Assembly (NCBI RefSeq): GCF_964340395.1
Contig: NC_135569.1
Coordinates: 9,981,540 to 10,045,539, forward strand
DNA length: 64,000 nt
Origin: Glandiceps talaboti
Lineage: Eukaryota; Hemichordata; Enteropneusta; Spengelidae
Reading direction: 5' to 3'
Part shown: piece by piece, positions 23,303-33,419 of the stretch
Layout: each line of letters begins with the position of its first letter
Numbering within the stretch: position 1 is the first letter of the stretch
The notes under the pieces: model-generated
Told to the model about the DNA's origin: nothing
What the model saw: the letters and a program-made list of their open reading frames with translations, nothing else
Database searches by the model: none
Made by a program: the position numbers and the translations under genes

Positions 23303-23346
23303 CTAAGCCCAGGCAGGAAACCTTGAGGCCAGACTTGCCAAGATTT
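23303..23346 (-). CDS. KCNAB (Hyperkinetic-like): Internal exon of a voltage-gated K+ channel beta subunit (aldo-keto reductase fold)
   Basis: On the minus strand TGCTTTACAG is followed by 44 bases and then GTAAGTACC, a consensus acceptor and donor. The 44 bases read, after one base completing a split codon, NLGKSGLKVSCLGLG with the last glycine codon also split. This is the near-invariant opening of the aldo-keto-reductase core of Kv channel beta subunits, where it forms the first beta strand leading to the NADPH pocket. These cytosolic tetramers dock on the T1 domain of Shaker-type channels and alter inactivation and trafficking. In vertebrate KCNAB genes, from memory, this segment is also a short 44-bp exon in the same phase. 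The next segment (TWVTFG) was searched for by eye between 1 and 23,302 without success, and no convincing upstream exon was found. The gene therefore has very long introns and continues beyond the window at least on the left. Confidence 0.85.
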
Positions 23347-23410
23347 CTGTAAAGCATAGAAGGAGCAGTCATATTGTTAATAATAACATTAACAAGAAAG
23401 AGAGAGAGTC

Positions 23411-23513
23411 CAGTAGTTGCGTACACCTAAATATGGAGGTGTGACTGAGTGAGAGATTCGTTAACAGGTTGGGTAGACCTAAACCTGGAGATGCGACTGA
23501 GAGATTCGTTAAC
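23411..23513 (+). repeat. Two-copy tandem duplication, period about 55 bp
   Basis: TAGACCTAAACCTGGAGATG and its variant TACACCTAAATATGGAGGTG are each followed by GCGACTGAG or GTGACTGAG and AGATTCGTTAACAG. Confidence 0.7.
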
Positions 23514-24075
23514 AGCAACAACTGAGTGTGCTCATCTAGGTAGCTAGGCTACAGTCTCTACTGAGTCAACTACAGTGTGTTCTCATCTTATTATTACTAA
23601 CAGTTGAAGGGAGGTGGTGAATAAAACATGCCGTCTATTCCTATTTGCTGCATTATCTGACGAATACCTAATTTCACCACGTGTATGTGCCATGTGTAAC
23701 AATGAGCTCCAGGGGGCTTCCTCCTATAGCATGCAAACTACAGCTGAGCACTTATTATCATCAACTCTGGTTTCAATGTACATAGTGAAATTCAATGAAC
23801 TCACCCTGCCGTTCGTCAGTGATTGATGATAATGTTTGAGCTATCGTTTGATGACTGTCTATAGAAACGTAATCAGGGTTGTCATTTTTCATCTTACTGT
23901 TGCATTTGTGTCAGCAGTTTTGATACATTGTAATAATTCACTACTAATGCACATGTTATTTTACACTAAACATAATAATTCAAAGACTATAATAATTATT
24001 ATTTATAGCATTCATTAACCAGTATACACTGAGTATTATGCGAAGTACAGCAATGCCAACAGAAAGTCACAAATT
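23514..24075. other. Non-coding stretch
   Basis: A 70-codon plus-strand frame at 23,614-23,826 has no recognisable motif or splice context and is probably chance. Confidence 0.4.
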
Positions 24076-24079
24076 CAAC

Positions 24080-24440
24080 AACTTAAAACTATCCATTTTC
24101 ATCTTTCCTTTTTCTCTACAGTTATCTTTTCAGATTTTCAACCTAATTAGTACTATTGTGTCATAATTATTTTATAATCATAACATCATGTTCCCAATTA
24201 AACACCTACGATAGCAAGGATTAGTTTGGCACACAACATTTTCATGAATTCTACTCATTTTTACATTTTAAGATTAACCAGCAATAAGCTTTTCTTCAGA
24301 TTTTAAACTCAGTCAGCAATATTGTCATAATTCTATTCAAGCAAAGCACTATGATTGTAATTGCAAGGAATTAAAACCCAATAAAGCATATAATTGCTTG
24401 ATACACAGCATTTACATAAATTACTGTGCATCATACGAAA
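24080..24440. repeat. Two-copy degenerate duplication, period about 185 bp
   Basis: CTTTTCAGATTTTCAACCTA...TATTGTGTCATAATT near 24,126 is echoed by CTTCAGATTTTAAACTCAGT...TATTGTCATAATTCT near 24,293, with similar downstream AATTAAA(C)ACC blocks. Confidence 0.5.
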
Positions 24441-24839
24441 TTTACATTAATTATATCCAATAGACAAATATGCAAATGCTGTTTACATTGAATGACCTTT
24501 GACATTACTTTTCAAATGGTGGAACAGAATTGCACAGAAAAATACATGACATAAATGAAAAAATTGACCTTATTCTAATTTACATATGACCTCTAACCAA
24601 ATGACATTTTCTAAGTCTCGGCTTCTAAAGTATACTGAAGTCATCAAGGGAAAAAAACATGTTTCTAGTCACAAACTATGATATAATATTACATCTCCAT
24701 GGTATTACAATATTACTTAATGTGCATCAGAGAACTACAATGCACGCTGAAGGTAATCTGTGTAACAATCTAAAGATACATATTTTCCTATTTCCTGGAA
24801 TTTAAGAAATCCGATACCATTTCTTCCTATACTATATAC

Positions 24840-25560
24840 ATCCGGAGACTCATTATATGACGAAGTTGTTTTCCTCAAGGACTTTACATGTTTGAGGTAA
24901 TATGTGGAACAAATCTATGAAGTAAAAAACACAATGTTACTTTATACTTGCTTCTGAGGATATGTTTGTTTACAATCACTAAAGGTTTGTTACAATTATA
25001 ATATCACTATTAAAGGCTCATAAACAATTAAAAATAATGTCATGAATTTGTTTTCCTTCAGGACTTTACATGTTTTTATATGTTTTTTTACATGAATGTA
25101 ACAAATGTACAAAAACGAGAAACAGAAGTCACCTTCTTTCTTCTAAGAACCATAACGATAAACATCCATCACTGCAACTTATATTACAATAATTACGTCT
25201 CAGAGAAAAATGATAAATTGTGTCTAGATTTTTTTCTCCAGGGGATTAAATGTTGAAAGTAATATATGAAACAAATCTGAAAATTCTTGGACTATCAGGA
25301 TACTGTTTGTTACAATAAACATGTGTATCACTACGGCTCATATTACAGTAAGTATTATAGTACGAGAAATCAATTGCGTCACGCATATATTCTTGTTTTC
25401 CATTTGAAGAATAACATGCGTGTTGGAGGTAATATAAATATCTACAAAATTATAAACATACATGTAAATCGTTTTATTTATTCATGGAAACATTTGGGAT
25501 AACAATTGTTTACTCTACTGTGTTTGACCACAAAGGCTCATAGAAAAATATTTCTTTGTC
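24840..25560. repeat. Degenerate tandem array, unit about 165-185 bp
   Basis: The block TTGTTTTCCTCAAGGACTTT with a following ATATG(T)GGAACAAATC recurs near 24,866, 25,047, 25,227 and 25,388. Each unit also has a TGTTTGTTACAAT block and an AGGCTCATA block. Confidence 0.65.
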
Positions 25561-26887
25561 ATAATTCTCGTTCATCAACATTTTAGATATTCACCGCTGA
25601 CACAAAATCATCAGGGTATAAAATTTCATATTTGAATGAATTCAATTAAGCAATATTGGTTTCATACTAAACTTTATGATTAGAAAGGAACAAATCCGAC
25701 AAATTATGTATTTTTGTATTACATTACAGAACATAATACATAAATTTCAGATAATGATAAGAAGTGTTCTAAGTGTTTAGTGTAAGTTTATTCCACTGAG
25801 AGTATTTCAATCCCAGGTTCTCACATAAGTGTTATCTTATCAGTGAAGCCATAAGGATTACATAGAATCATAGAATTCTTTTGTTCTGGACTAACTTTTC
25901 TATAACTCTGCCAGACAACTGTTTTTCACACCTCAATTTTAATCCTATTCTGAAATGGGTTATAAATTAGAAGTATCAACAGACAAAATGTTTTGGCTCT
26001 ATGCTATCAACTGTTTGAATACAATACAATTTACAAGGTGAACACTAGTACCAGCAAAATAAATTCATCAATGTTTTGTAATTTGATGATTCTGTTTACT
26101 ATTAGTATTACTTTATGGCAAGAGTGTGAGCTTATAGTCCAAAATGGAAAAAAATTGTGCGTTTCCAAATTTTTGGTACCTGAAATAGAATTCAACCACC
26201 TAGGTTTGTCATAAAAATAACGATTTCAATTTCTTGGTTGACACCACAACTCCTGCTCCACAACCGACCCTACTTTAGGCTATCAACCCTAAAAATCTTT
26301 TAAAAGGTGAGAACTGCTTTGACTTCTTGACCTTCATTCACATTTGTCTTCTTTCCCTAGAGATGTCACACATTTCATCAAACTGCCACTGAAGGGGTAT
26401 TTTAACGTGACTGACATTTCATTTGTTTTGGGGTCTAACCAATCTTTTTCAAAAATAAAATACACTAAATTATGAAAAATAAAATCTTGACCTACGTATC
26501 CTATTTTCTGAGGGCGTGTTTAATGTTTGGAATGCACAATTGTTATTATCTGTCTATAAAAGTACCTATAATGCTTTTTCTTCAAATTTATTTTCAGTCT
26601 CATCCATAGAAGTAAATCACAAGTATATGTAATTTGTTTATCTTCTTAAGTTTTATACATGTATGTATGTAAACAATTAAGTACTGTCAAGGAAAATAAA
26701 TGATACCTTTGTATTTAAATTGACCATTACTAATTGAGAAAAAATGCTTGTGAATAAATTCTTTAATATTTATTTGGTATTTCTTTGTTTTCATTTGGTA
26801 AATGCATATATTTACATACATTTGAGCCATGCATAATTCTGTACATGCTCTATAACTATATAACTTGTGGTTACTATAATGTGAATG
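25561..26887. other. Non-coding stretch
   Basis: No frame with coding character; the longest (26,687-26,932, minus) overlaps the SINE tail. Nothing else was supported. Confidence 0.45.
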
Positions 26888-27133
26888 TGAATATATAATG
26901 CGCCTTTTCTCCCGAGTGCTCAAGGCGCTCACAATTATTACCCTTGGTATGGATCAATTGTGGTACGCAATGGCTCTTATACTTCCTCAATTCCCTGGAG
27001 AGCATACAATCCATTGCACTGGTTTGCATCCTCTATAAGCACACAAGATTAAGCATTCACATTGCAACTTCTATCCTAACAGGTCCACAATTATACAACT
27101 GGGTTCACTGAGGTACAGTCGTGGTTCAAATCT
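26888..27133 (-). mobile_element. SINE, 5'-truncated second copy
   Basis: The minus strand reads GATTTGAACCACGACTGTAC, then AACCCAGTTGTATAATTGTG, GACCTGTTAGGATAGAAGTT, GCAATGTGAATGCTTAATC, CAATGGATTGTATGCTC and GGGTAATAATTGTGAGCGCC. It ends with the AAGGCGC tail hairpin. Block for block it matches the SINE at 18,656-18,998, but the tRNA-like head is missing, as expected for incomplete reverse transcription. Confidence 0.85.
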
Positions 27134-27821
27134 TATTATTATGCAGTTCTTATTACTTTACACAACCATGGGTTTTAATTATTTACAAGTAACATTCACC
27201 TGTACAGGTCAACAGGTTTGTCTGTTTTCTGGCTTTACCACTAGATGTTATATTTCTACAACCATGTCATCACCAGTATGCTGCTCAGTGGTCAAGCCAG
27301 CAAATGGACAGTTTAACGAAGCAAGTTGACCAGAACAGACAAAACGTTACTCAGAATTGTGTAAGTACACATGTAGAACCCTTGGTAGAGTAACATACTA
27401 ACAAGAACATATAACTACTACTAAAAAAGTGTTCAGATCTGGGCTATGTCCCTTTAAGAAAGGAGTAGTCATTGAAGTCTGAATACACCTAAAATATTCA
27501 ACATTGTATAATGAGATTGAGTATGCGAAAGCAATTACTAACTACATGTGGAAGTGCATAGTTGACTCTCTGTCAGCAAACAAATTTTCTCTGAACAAGA
27601 CGCTGTCAAAATCTTGATTAAAATCTTACTTCAGCTACGAAAACATGAAACAATGCACTTTATGAAAAGCAATCAAAATCATAAGCTGTCAGCTGTTCTA
27701 AAATTGTATTCTGTATATATTTGTACAATGTTCAGATATTTCAAATGTTGCATTTAGACAAATTGATTAAGGATTTGTTTGCTACAAGTCAGTGGTTTTG
27801 TTAAGGTGGGACACAGTTAAA
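27134..27821. other. Non-coding stretch
   Basis: Only short unbiased frames. A weak exon-like pattern at 27,200-27,228 was considered and rejected. Confidence 0.45.
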
Positions 27822-28378
27822 ATCTACAAGTCATTTATCAGAATTCCCAAGTCATATACAAGAGATCCAAAGTCATCTACCAGAGTTTGCAAGTCAGTTA
27901 TTAGAATTCCCAAGTCATTTATAGGGGTTTCTAAGTCATCTACCAAATTTCCCAAGTCATTAATCAGAATTCCCTAGTCATATATGAGAATTCCCAAGTC
28001 ATTTATAGGGTTTCTATTAAAGTCATCTACCAAATTTTCCAAGTCATTTATCAGAATTTCCTAGTCATATATGAGAATTCCCAAGTCATATACAAGAGTT
28101 CCAAAGTCATCTACTAGAGTTTGCAAGTCAGTTATTAGAATTCCCAAGTCATTTATAGGGTTTGTAAGTCATCTACCAAAGTTCCCAAGTCATTTATCAG
28201 AATTCCCTGATCATATCTGAGCATTCCCAAGTTCTATCTACTCTACTAGAGTACTTGAATCATGTATAGGGGGCCGAGACATATACTGGAATCCTAAGTC
28301 ATCTACCAGATCTCCCAAGTCATCTATCAGAGTGCAGTCATTTATAGGGGTTCCCGAGTCATCTACCAGAGTTCCCCA
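27822..28378. repeat. Minisatellite, unit about 21-23 bp
   Basis: Some two dozen units of the form AAGTCAT(C/T)TA(C/T)(C/A)AGA(G/A)TTCCC, diverged, ending about 50 bp before the LINE tail. Sub-variants (CAGTTATTAGAATT, CATTTATAGGGTTT, CATATATGAGAATT) recur in blocks, indicating duplication of groups of units. Confidence 0.9.
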
Positions 28379-28441
28379 CATTCAGCAAAGATAAATGCAT
28401 AATGGCGTACATATGTGTGTACCTTTCATAGTAGTAGTATG

Positions 28442-28447
28442 TTTATT
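28442..28447 (-). promoter_or_regulatory. Poly(A) signal of the LINE
   Basis: TTTATT on the plus strand reads AATAAA on the element's strand, about 190 bp after the ORF2 stop and 12-15 bp before the TACTAC-type end. Confidence 0.6.
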
Positions 28448-28634
28448 AGAGTGACATGTAATCACATAACATAATAGTAACAATACAAGTCAAAACAAGG
28501 AATTACCCAGCCCAACGGGCTTACAAGTCACTATAGTCAGTGTACAATATATACTGGTAACACTGTCGAAAGGAAAAAAAAAAAAAAAAAAAGGCAGACT
28601 ACATCCAAAAACTTTCGCAATGTAACATAATACT

Positions 28635-31600
28635 TTAGGTCTGTACATATAATATATCACGCCTTCTGTTGAAGGCCCTTGAAACAAATTTTGAAACGAG
28701 TCTTGGATGTTTAGTCATGATGTGGTTCAACTTTCTGGTATCGTTGAAGGTGGGAAATTCGGGACAAGCGATCCTTACATTGTTCAGAAGAATATGACGA
28801 ATATCATTGTAAAGTGAACAATGGAAAATAAAATGAGGTTCGTCCTCAATCTCGTTCAAGTCACAAAATCTACATGTACGAGTGTTTAGCGCTTCACCTC
28901 TGAAGCGACCCGTTTCTATCCTTAATGGTAAAATTCCTAATCGAAACTGGGCGAGAAGGGACCTTTCGGACCTTGATAGGTCCAAATTTAGATACCCTTC
29001 CACACAATACGTGGTCTTAAATGTGCAATAAGTACGGAGTTTAGGCTTGTTTAGGACATTGTTGTGCCAACCGTCAGTGTACATTTTCTGTTTACTCTCT
29101 CTGGCCATGGCAATATCACAAGGGGTCACATCATCAATATTTAAACTCTCAAAAATGTTGTACATATCTGCTGACCAGTTACCAGCACTCAGTAAAAGGT
29201 CCCAAACAAAAATTTTCTTTGTTAGTCTATCGTCTTCTAGATTATGTAACCTATTCCAGTATCGTATCATATTACACCACCTACGAGTACTACACATGTC
29301 CCAACCCGTATCACCAAGTACCGCAAGTTTGGGGGCAAATTTGTGGACACCTAGAAAAAAGCGTAATGCTCTGTTTTGTATAGCGTCAGATGTTGTAAAG
29401 TTATCAAAACCCCAAATGGCAGAACAATAATCTAGAATGGGAACAACTGATGCATCAAAAAGCTTTGTGAAAGTATTAAAACCCATATTTTTAAGATATT
29501 TAAACTTAGAACAAATTAAACCCAAAGCCCTACCAGCTGAATATGTTAACACACTCGCAGTTACTGTAAAATCTAAGTGTTCATCTAGTACGATACCAAG
29601 ATATTTATACCTACTGGCATAACTAATCACATCTGTACCAATGTGGAAATTAACATTACTGCGCTCAACACCTGTTTTTCGGAAATGCACGACTTTGGAT
29701 TTTGTAATATTTGCCATAAGACGCCATTTTTTACACCAGTCATGAAAACAATCCAACATCTTTTGCAAGTCACTTTCATTGTCCGACAGAAGAACAATGT
29801 CATCTGCGTATAAAAGAATACTCACATTCAATTCCCCTATTCGAATACCACAATCTAAATCTTTGATGTTCATTGCCAAGTCATTAATAAAGAATGCAAA
29901 TAGCGTCGGAGATAAATTGTCACCCTGACGAACTCCACTGTGTGTGGGAAAAGATTCTGTTAAACAACCATTCAAACAAACAGAAGCACTTGTATTTGAA
30001 TACAATGCGTCGATCGCGTAATACATTTTGCCGTCAATTCCATTGACTACTAATTTATATAAGAGTGCATCCCTATTAACGTAATCAAAAGCTTTTCTTA
30101 AATCTAAGAAAGCAGTATAAGTCGGTAAGTTATTCACAAACCTATTACGAATAATTGAACTGAGCACGAAAATATGATCTTGACAGGAACGATCTTTACG
30201 AAAGCCGTTTTGTTCGTCAACTAAAAGATTATGACTTTCTAAGTAGTTCAGAAGCCTACTATTTAATATTGAGGTATACAGTTTAGAAATTACACTTTGC
30301 AAACTTATTCCACGATAATTCAGAGGTATTCGAGGATCAGCAGATTTATCTTTTGGGATTGGAAGAACTACAGAATATTTCCAAGCACTTGGGACAATAC
30401 CAGTATCAAAACATAGTTGAAATAGGTGCTTTAAAATATTAATTGAGTAAACATTTTTCAAAACTTCATACGGGATATTGTCCGCACCTACTGCTTTACC
30501 TGACTTTGCTTTCTTTACAACATTCTGTACTTCCTCTAACGTGATATTTCTATTTAGGGCAGTATTACTAGTATACAATGGATCGTTCATGTCGTTCACT
30601 AACATGTGCTTATGCTGACACATTTGTATATGAAAAGTCTCATCAAAATTGTCACCATGGTGATTATATAATGTGGAGAACTCATTTCGCCATACACTGA
30701 AGACCGTGTCATGATCCGCCAAAATTCTTTCGTTTTCATCGTAAACTTCCAGTTTAATGTCTTTACGCCGACATGGTCCAAGACGCTTGATATGTTCCCA
30801 AAATCTGCGAGGGTCATCAGTACAAACAGTTTCTATGTCGGTGATAAGACCTTTCTTGTACTGCCTGGTGTAAAATCTTAATTTCTTATCGAAATTACGC
30901 TCAGCTATCTTAAACTCAACACGGTGTTTTCTCCTGAGCGCACTGTTAGTGTTAGTACATTTCAGAAATAACCGTTCTTTAGTGTGCATGATCTCCCATA
31001 GATTCCTAAGGTCTTCATTCCAATACGGTTTATGACGACGTAGTCGACGACGAGATTTCGCAGTACAATCACGGTATGATAGACTAGTGTTCATCTCATT
31101 GATAATGCAATCACAAAGTTGCTTATAAATAGTATCTATATTTTGTTGTTCATCCCTACAACTAAGAATATTATCAATTATAGAAATGATTGCTTCCTGG
31201 GCAATACTAGAGTTCATAAAATTGTCCGGTAAACTACGTAATTTATATTTCCTAGAGGCAAACTTTCTAGAAGAACAAAGTTGAGGATGAGCACCTTGAT
31301 TCTGAGCCAGAGAAGGAAAAACTTGATGAGTATTAAACGTGACGGTAAGCAAGGAGTGGTCTGGCATTTTACATCTATCGTTCAACAGGTGCAACAGATT
31401 GTGTTTTACCATAAAATCTGACATAGTTGTCACAGCAAATTCTTGACATTGCTGGTAGTTTTCGTGCGGTACAGCAATATAATCAACAACAGCCCTACCT
31501 CTTGTTGATATAGATGTAAAATTGTCAGAATCCGGGCTTGCTCTACCATTCAAAATACAAAGCTTAGAGTCATTCAAGAATTCAACAAATGCTCTACCAT

Positions 31601-32174
31601 GCTGATTAATTGTATTGTCCAGCACCTGTCTACTAGGAATATCATCAAGACCAACAATAATGTCATTCAAATTGCCAATGCGTGCATTGAAGTCACCACA
31701 TAAAAATACAGCGTCTGCTTCGTCTACCAAATAAAGTTTACTCAAAATGTGACCAAAAAAAGAGCATCCGTCTCTACCCCATGGCGAGTTTTCTGGAGGC
31801 AGGTAACAAGATAAGATAAATGTACAAAAACACGTTATTTTATGCTTCAATTTAACAATCAGAATACCATCGTACATTCTGTCAAAAATTGTGACATTAC
31901 TTTCCTTCAAAATCCTATCATTAACAAAAACACCAACACCACCAAAACTTCTGTTAGCATCAGTATGAACACGGTTACGATTAAAACCGAACCATTTATA
32001 ACCATCAACATCAATCGTATTTTGCCCAGATAAATGTGTCTCATTTATACAAATAATGTCTGCTTTTGACTTTAAAATTATTTCTGTTCTAAGTTCTTTA
32101 TTCCATTCGGTCCAACCTCCAACATTAAGGTGTGTAATTTTAATGTTATTGTCAGCCCGCAGGTTGGATGAACC
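28635..32174 (-). CDS. LINE ORF2: endonuclease / reverse transcriptase polyprotein
   Basis: An open frame of 1,179 codons directly after the UAG of ORF1 and in the same frame. The first ATG comes only at about codon 100. Counting from the first codon after UAG, endonuclease motifs are LNVGGW (16-21), INETHL (43-48), GGVGVFV (78-84), CGDFNARIG (159-167) and PDHSLL (271-276). These supply the Asn, Glu, Asp and His residues expected for a nickase starting target-primed reverse transcription. Reverse transcriptase motifs are NYRGISL (619-625), FLDLRKAFD (689-697), GVRQGDNLSP (747-756), the catalytic YADD (789-792) and KYLGI (857-861). A CRFC...EDEPHFIFHC motif at 1,101-1,119 is a common C-terminal zinc-binding-like feature. 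The frame appears complete. Because the first ATG lies after LNVGGW, INETHL and GGVGVFV, normal AUG initiation would give a dead endonuclease. Confidence 0.9.
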   Translation of the reverse strand, partial: GSSNLRADNNIKITHLNVGGWTEWNKELRTEIILKSKADIICINETHLSGQNTIDVDGYKWFGFNRNRVHTDANRSFGGVGVFVNDRILKESNVTIFDRMYDGILIVKLKHKITCFCTFILSCYLPPENSPWGRDGCSFFGHILSKLYLVDEADAVFLCGDFNARIGNLNDIIVGLDDIPSRQVLDNTINQHGRAFVEFLNDSKLCILNGRASPDSDNFTSISTRGRAVVDYIAVPHENYQQCQEFAVTTMSDFMVKHNLLHLLNDRCKMPDHSLLTVTFNTHQVFPSLAQNQGAHPQLCSSRKFASRKYKLRSLPDNFMNSSIAQEAIISIIDNILSCRDEQQNIDTIYKQLCDCIINEMNTSLSYRDCTAKSRRRLRRHKPYWNEDLRNLWEIMHTKERLFLKCTNTNSALRRKHRVEFKIAERNFDKKLRFYTRQYKKGLITDIETVCTDDPRRFWEHIKRLGPCRRKDIKLEVYDENERILADHDTVFSVWRNEFSTLYNHHGDNFDETFHIQMCQHKHMLVNDMNDPLYTSNTALNRNITLEEVQNVVKKAKSGKAVGADNIPYEVLKNVYSINILKHLFQLCFDTGIVPSAWKYSVVLPIPKDKSADPRIPLNYRGISLQSVISKLYTSILNSRLLNYLESHNLLVDEQNGFRKDRSCQDHIFVLSSIIRNRFVNNLPTYTAFLDLRKAFDYVNRDALLYKLVVNGIDGKMYYAIDALYSNTSASVCLNGCLTESFPTHSGVRQGDNLSPTLFAFFINDLAMNIKDLDCGIRIGELNVSILLYADDIVLLSDNESDLQKMLDCFHDWCKKWRLMANITKSKVVHFRKTGVERSNVNFHIGTDVISYASRYKYLGIVLDEHLDFTVTASVLTYSAGRALGLICSKFKYLKNMGFNTFTKLFDASVVPILDYCSAIWGFDNFTTSDAIQNRALRFFLGVHKFAPKLAVLGDTGWDMCSTRRWCNMIRYWNRLHNLEDDRLTKKIFVWDLLLSAGNWSADMYNIFESLNIDDVTPCDIAMARESKQKMYTDGWHNNVLNKPKLRTYCTFKTTYCVEGYLNLDLSRSERSLLAQFRLGILPLRIETGRFRGEALNTRTCRFCDLNEIEDEPHFIFHCSLYNDIRHILLNNVRIACPEFPTFNDTRKLNHIMTKHPRLVSKFVSRAFNRRRDILYVQT

Positions 32175-32981
32175 CTAGTCGCGAGTATTTTCATCGATGT
32201 GATCCATTGGTGCAGACGCTTGATCACTTAAGTGATCTTTACGAAGTATACGCCCATTTCCCGCAATACGGTAATCAGAACCATTCGGCAGTAGTGAGAG
32301 AATTGTTCGAGCATTTAACTCTATCAACCTTTCCACATGAGACTTACACGACTTTAGATATACTCTTGAAAACCGAGAAGTATTTTTAAGCTTTTGTTTT
32401 GCCCTGAGAACCGTCACTTTCTGCTCAACGTTTTCAAACGCTATTTTTAACAGCCCAGGTCTTCCTTCTATGCGACTTCTTAATCTAGTGCACTTGACTA
32501 CTTTCACAGAATAGGCAACATCATCACCCAATGATGTAATCAAGTCGTTAACTTTGTCAGGCAAATCTTCATTTACTTCTTGGCTAACTCCAATTGCTAT
32601 AACTGAAACCTCTGACTCAACTACCTTTTCGGGAGCCGGAGTACCATGGTTGTCAATGACACCTCGATCTTCCAATAAATCCAATCTTTCCTCTAATGCA
32701 GACATTTTATTTTCCATCCTGGCAAAATCAAGTGTAAAATCATCCTTGATTTCCTGTAGTTTATTTTCTAACGTAGCTAGGATATCATTCTTCAATCTGT
32801 CGATTTTACTATCGAATGCCTTATGAAGAGAATCCTGACCTGCTTTTAGATTACGTAACATCTCGGTAACCTCAGAAGTCACTTCACCTTTTCCACCTGT
32901 TGCACCCTCAGAGGAAGGTCTTTGTATTCCACCAGAATTTTGGCGTGGTCGTTTTTCTTGTTGTCGTCTATCCACACTCAT
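32175..32981 (-). CDS. LINE ORF1: coiled-coil RNA-binding protein
   Basis: 268 codons from ATG to TAG. Residues 1-35 are basic and disordered (RRQQEKRPRQ). Residues about 36-107 form a coiled coil, which in LINE ORF1 proteins drives trimer formation. Residues about 122-205 (VSVIAIGVSQEV ... GRPGLLKIAFENVEQKVTVL) fit an RRM-like fold, and about 205-248 a small C-terminal domain, as in L1-type ORF1p. The protein would coat element RNA and act as a chaperone. The stop context is GAC-UAG-GGU, and ORF2 follows in the same frame without another stop. Confidence 0.85.
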   Translation of the reverse strand: MSVDRRQQEKRPRQNSGGIQRPSSEGATGGKGEVTSEVTEMLRNLKAGQDSLHKAFDSKIDRLKNDILATLENKLQEIKDDFTLDFARMENKMSALEERLDLLEDRGVIDNHGTPAPEKVVESEVSVIAIGVSQEVNEDLPDKVNDLITSLGDDVAYSVKVVKCTRLRSRIEGRPGLLKIAFENVEQKVTVLRAKQKLKNTSRFSRVYLKSCKSHVERLIELNARTILSLLPNGSDYRIAGNGRILRKDHLSDQASAPMDHIDENTRD

Positions 32982-33157
32982 GGCTGCTTTCAGAATTGTT
33001 CAGTAGCAGCTTATCAACAAATACACCAAGTTTTGTGTGATATATAACACCGTATAAGGGACAATTTACAAGAAACTTCGGAGCGGCTGTTGAGCAATGT
33101 TTGCAGTCCGCTACAGCGCCACCCATATGTACGTATCACATTGTGTGTACATGTACT

Positions 33158-33317
33158 GGTATGTATGTATGTATGTATGTATGTATGTATGTATGTATGT
33201 GTGTATGTGTGTGTGTATGTATGTATGTATGTATGTATGTATGTATAACATGCATGTACATGTGTATGTATGTATGTACATGTAGGGTATGTGTGTATGT
33301 GTGTATATGTGTGTGTA

Positions 33318-33406
<89 letters not shown>

Positions 33407-33416
33407 ATGTGCATGC
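33158..33416. repeat. Compound (TATG)n and (TG)n microsatellite
   Basis: TATG/TGTG repeats from about 33,158 lead to an almost pure TG tract from about 33,328 to 33,404. The long open frames on both strands here (up to 162 codons of His/Thr or Cys/Val) are repeat translations. Confidence 0.95.
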
Positions 33417-33419
33417 GTG

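Larger units (their letters stand above)
28430..33115 (-). mobile_element. Full-length non-LTR retrotransposon (LINE), apparently intact
   Basis: A 4.7-kb minus-strand element with a short 5' UTR (about 32,982-33,115, GC-richer), ORF1, ORF2, a roughly 200-bp 3' UTR with a T-run, an AATAAA signal (28,442-28,447) and a TACTAC-type end. No frameshift or internal stop damages either ORF, so insertion looks recent. ORF2 has an apurinic endonuclease-like domain, reverse transcriptase and a C-terminal Cys/His motif, which places it among the endonuclease-bearing LINE clades (Jockey/CR1/L1-like superfamilies). I do not assign a clade. No clean target-site duplication could be fixed; the 5' end is approximate. 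Confidence 0.85.

Noticed and set aside
27200-27228. Minus-strand exon candidate ending ...CTGTACAG before GTGAAT, which would read VDLYR directly before the Kv-beta exon
   Set aside because: The frame and the YR ending are attractive, but there is no polypyrimidine tract at the would-be acceptor, the donor is weak and the exon would be only 29 bp.
27822-28378. CRISPR-like array
   Set aside because: Units of about 22 bp are contiguous and diverged, without unique spacers; this is a eukaryotic minisatellite.
29047-29622. Plus-strand frames of 127 and 61 codons
   Set aside because: They are antisense shadows of LINE ORF2.
32554-32826. Plus-strand 90-codon frame
   Set aside because: Antisense shadow of LINE ORF1.
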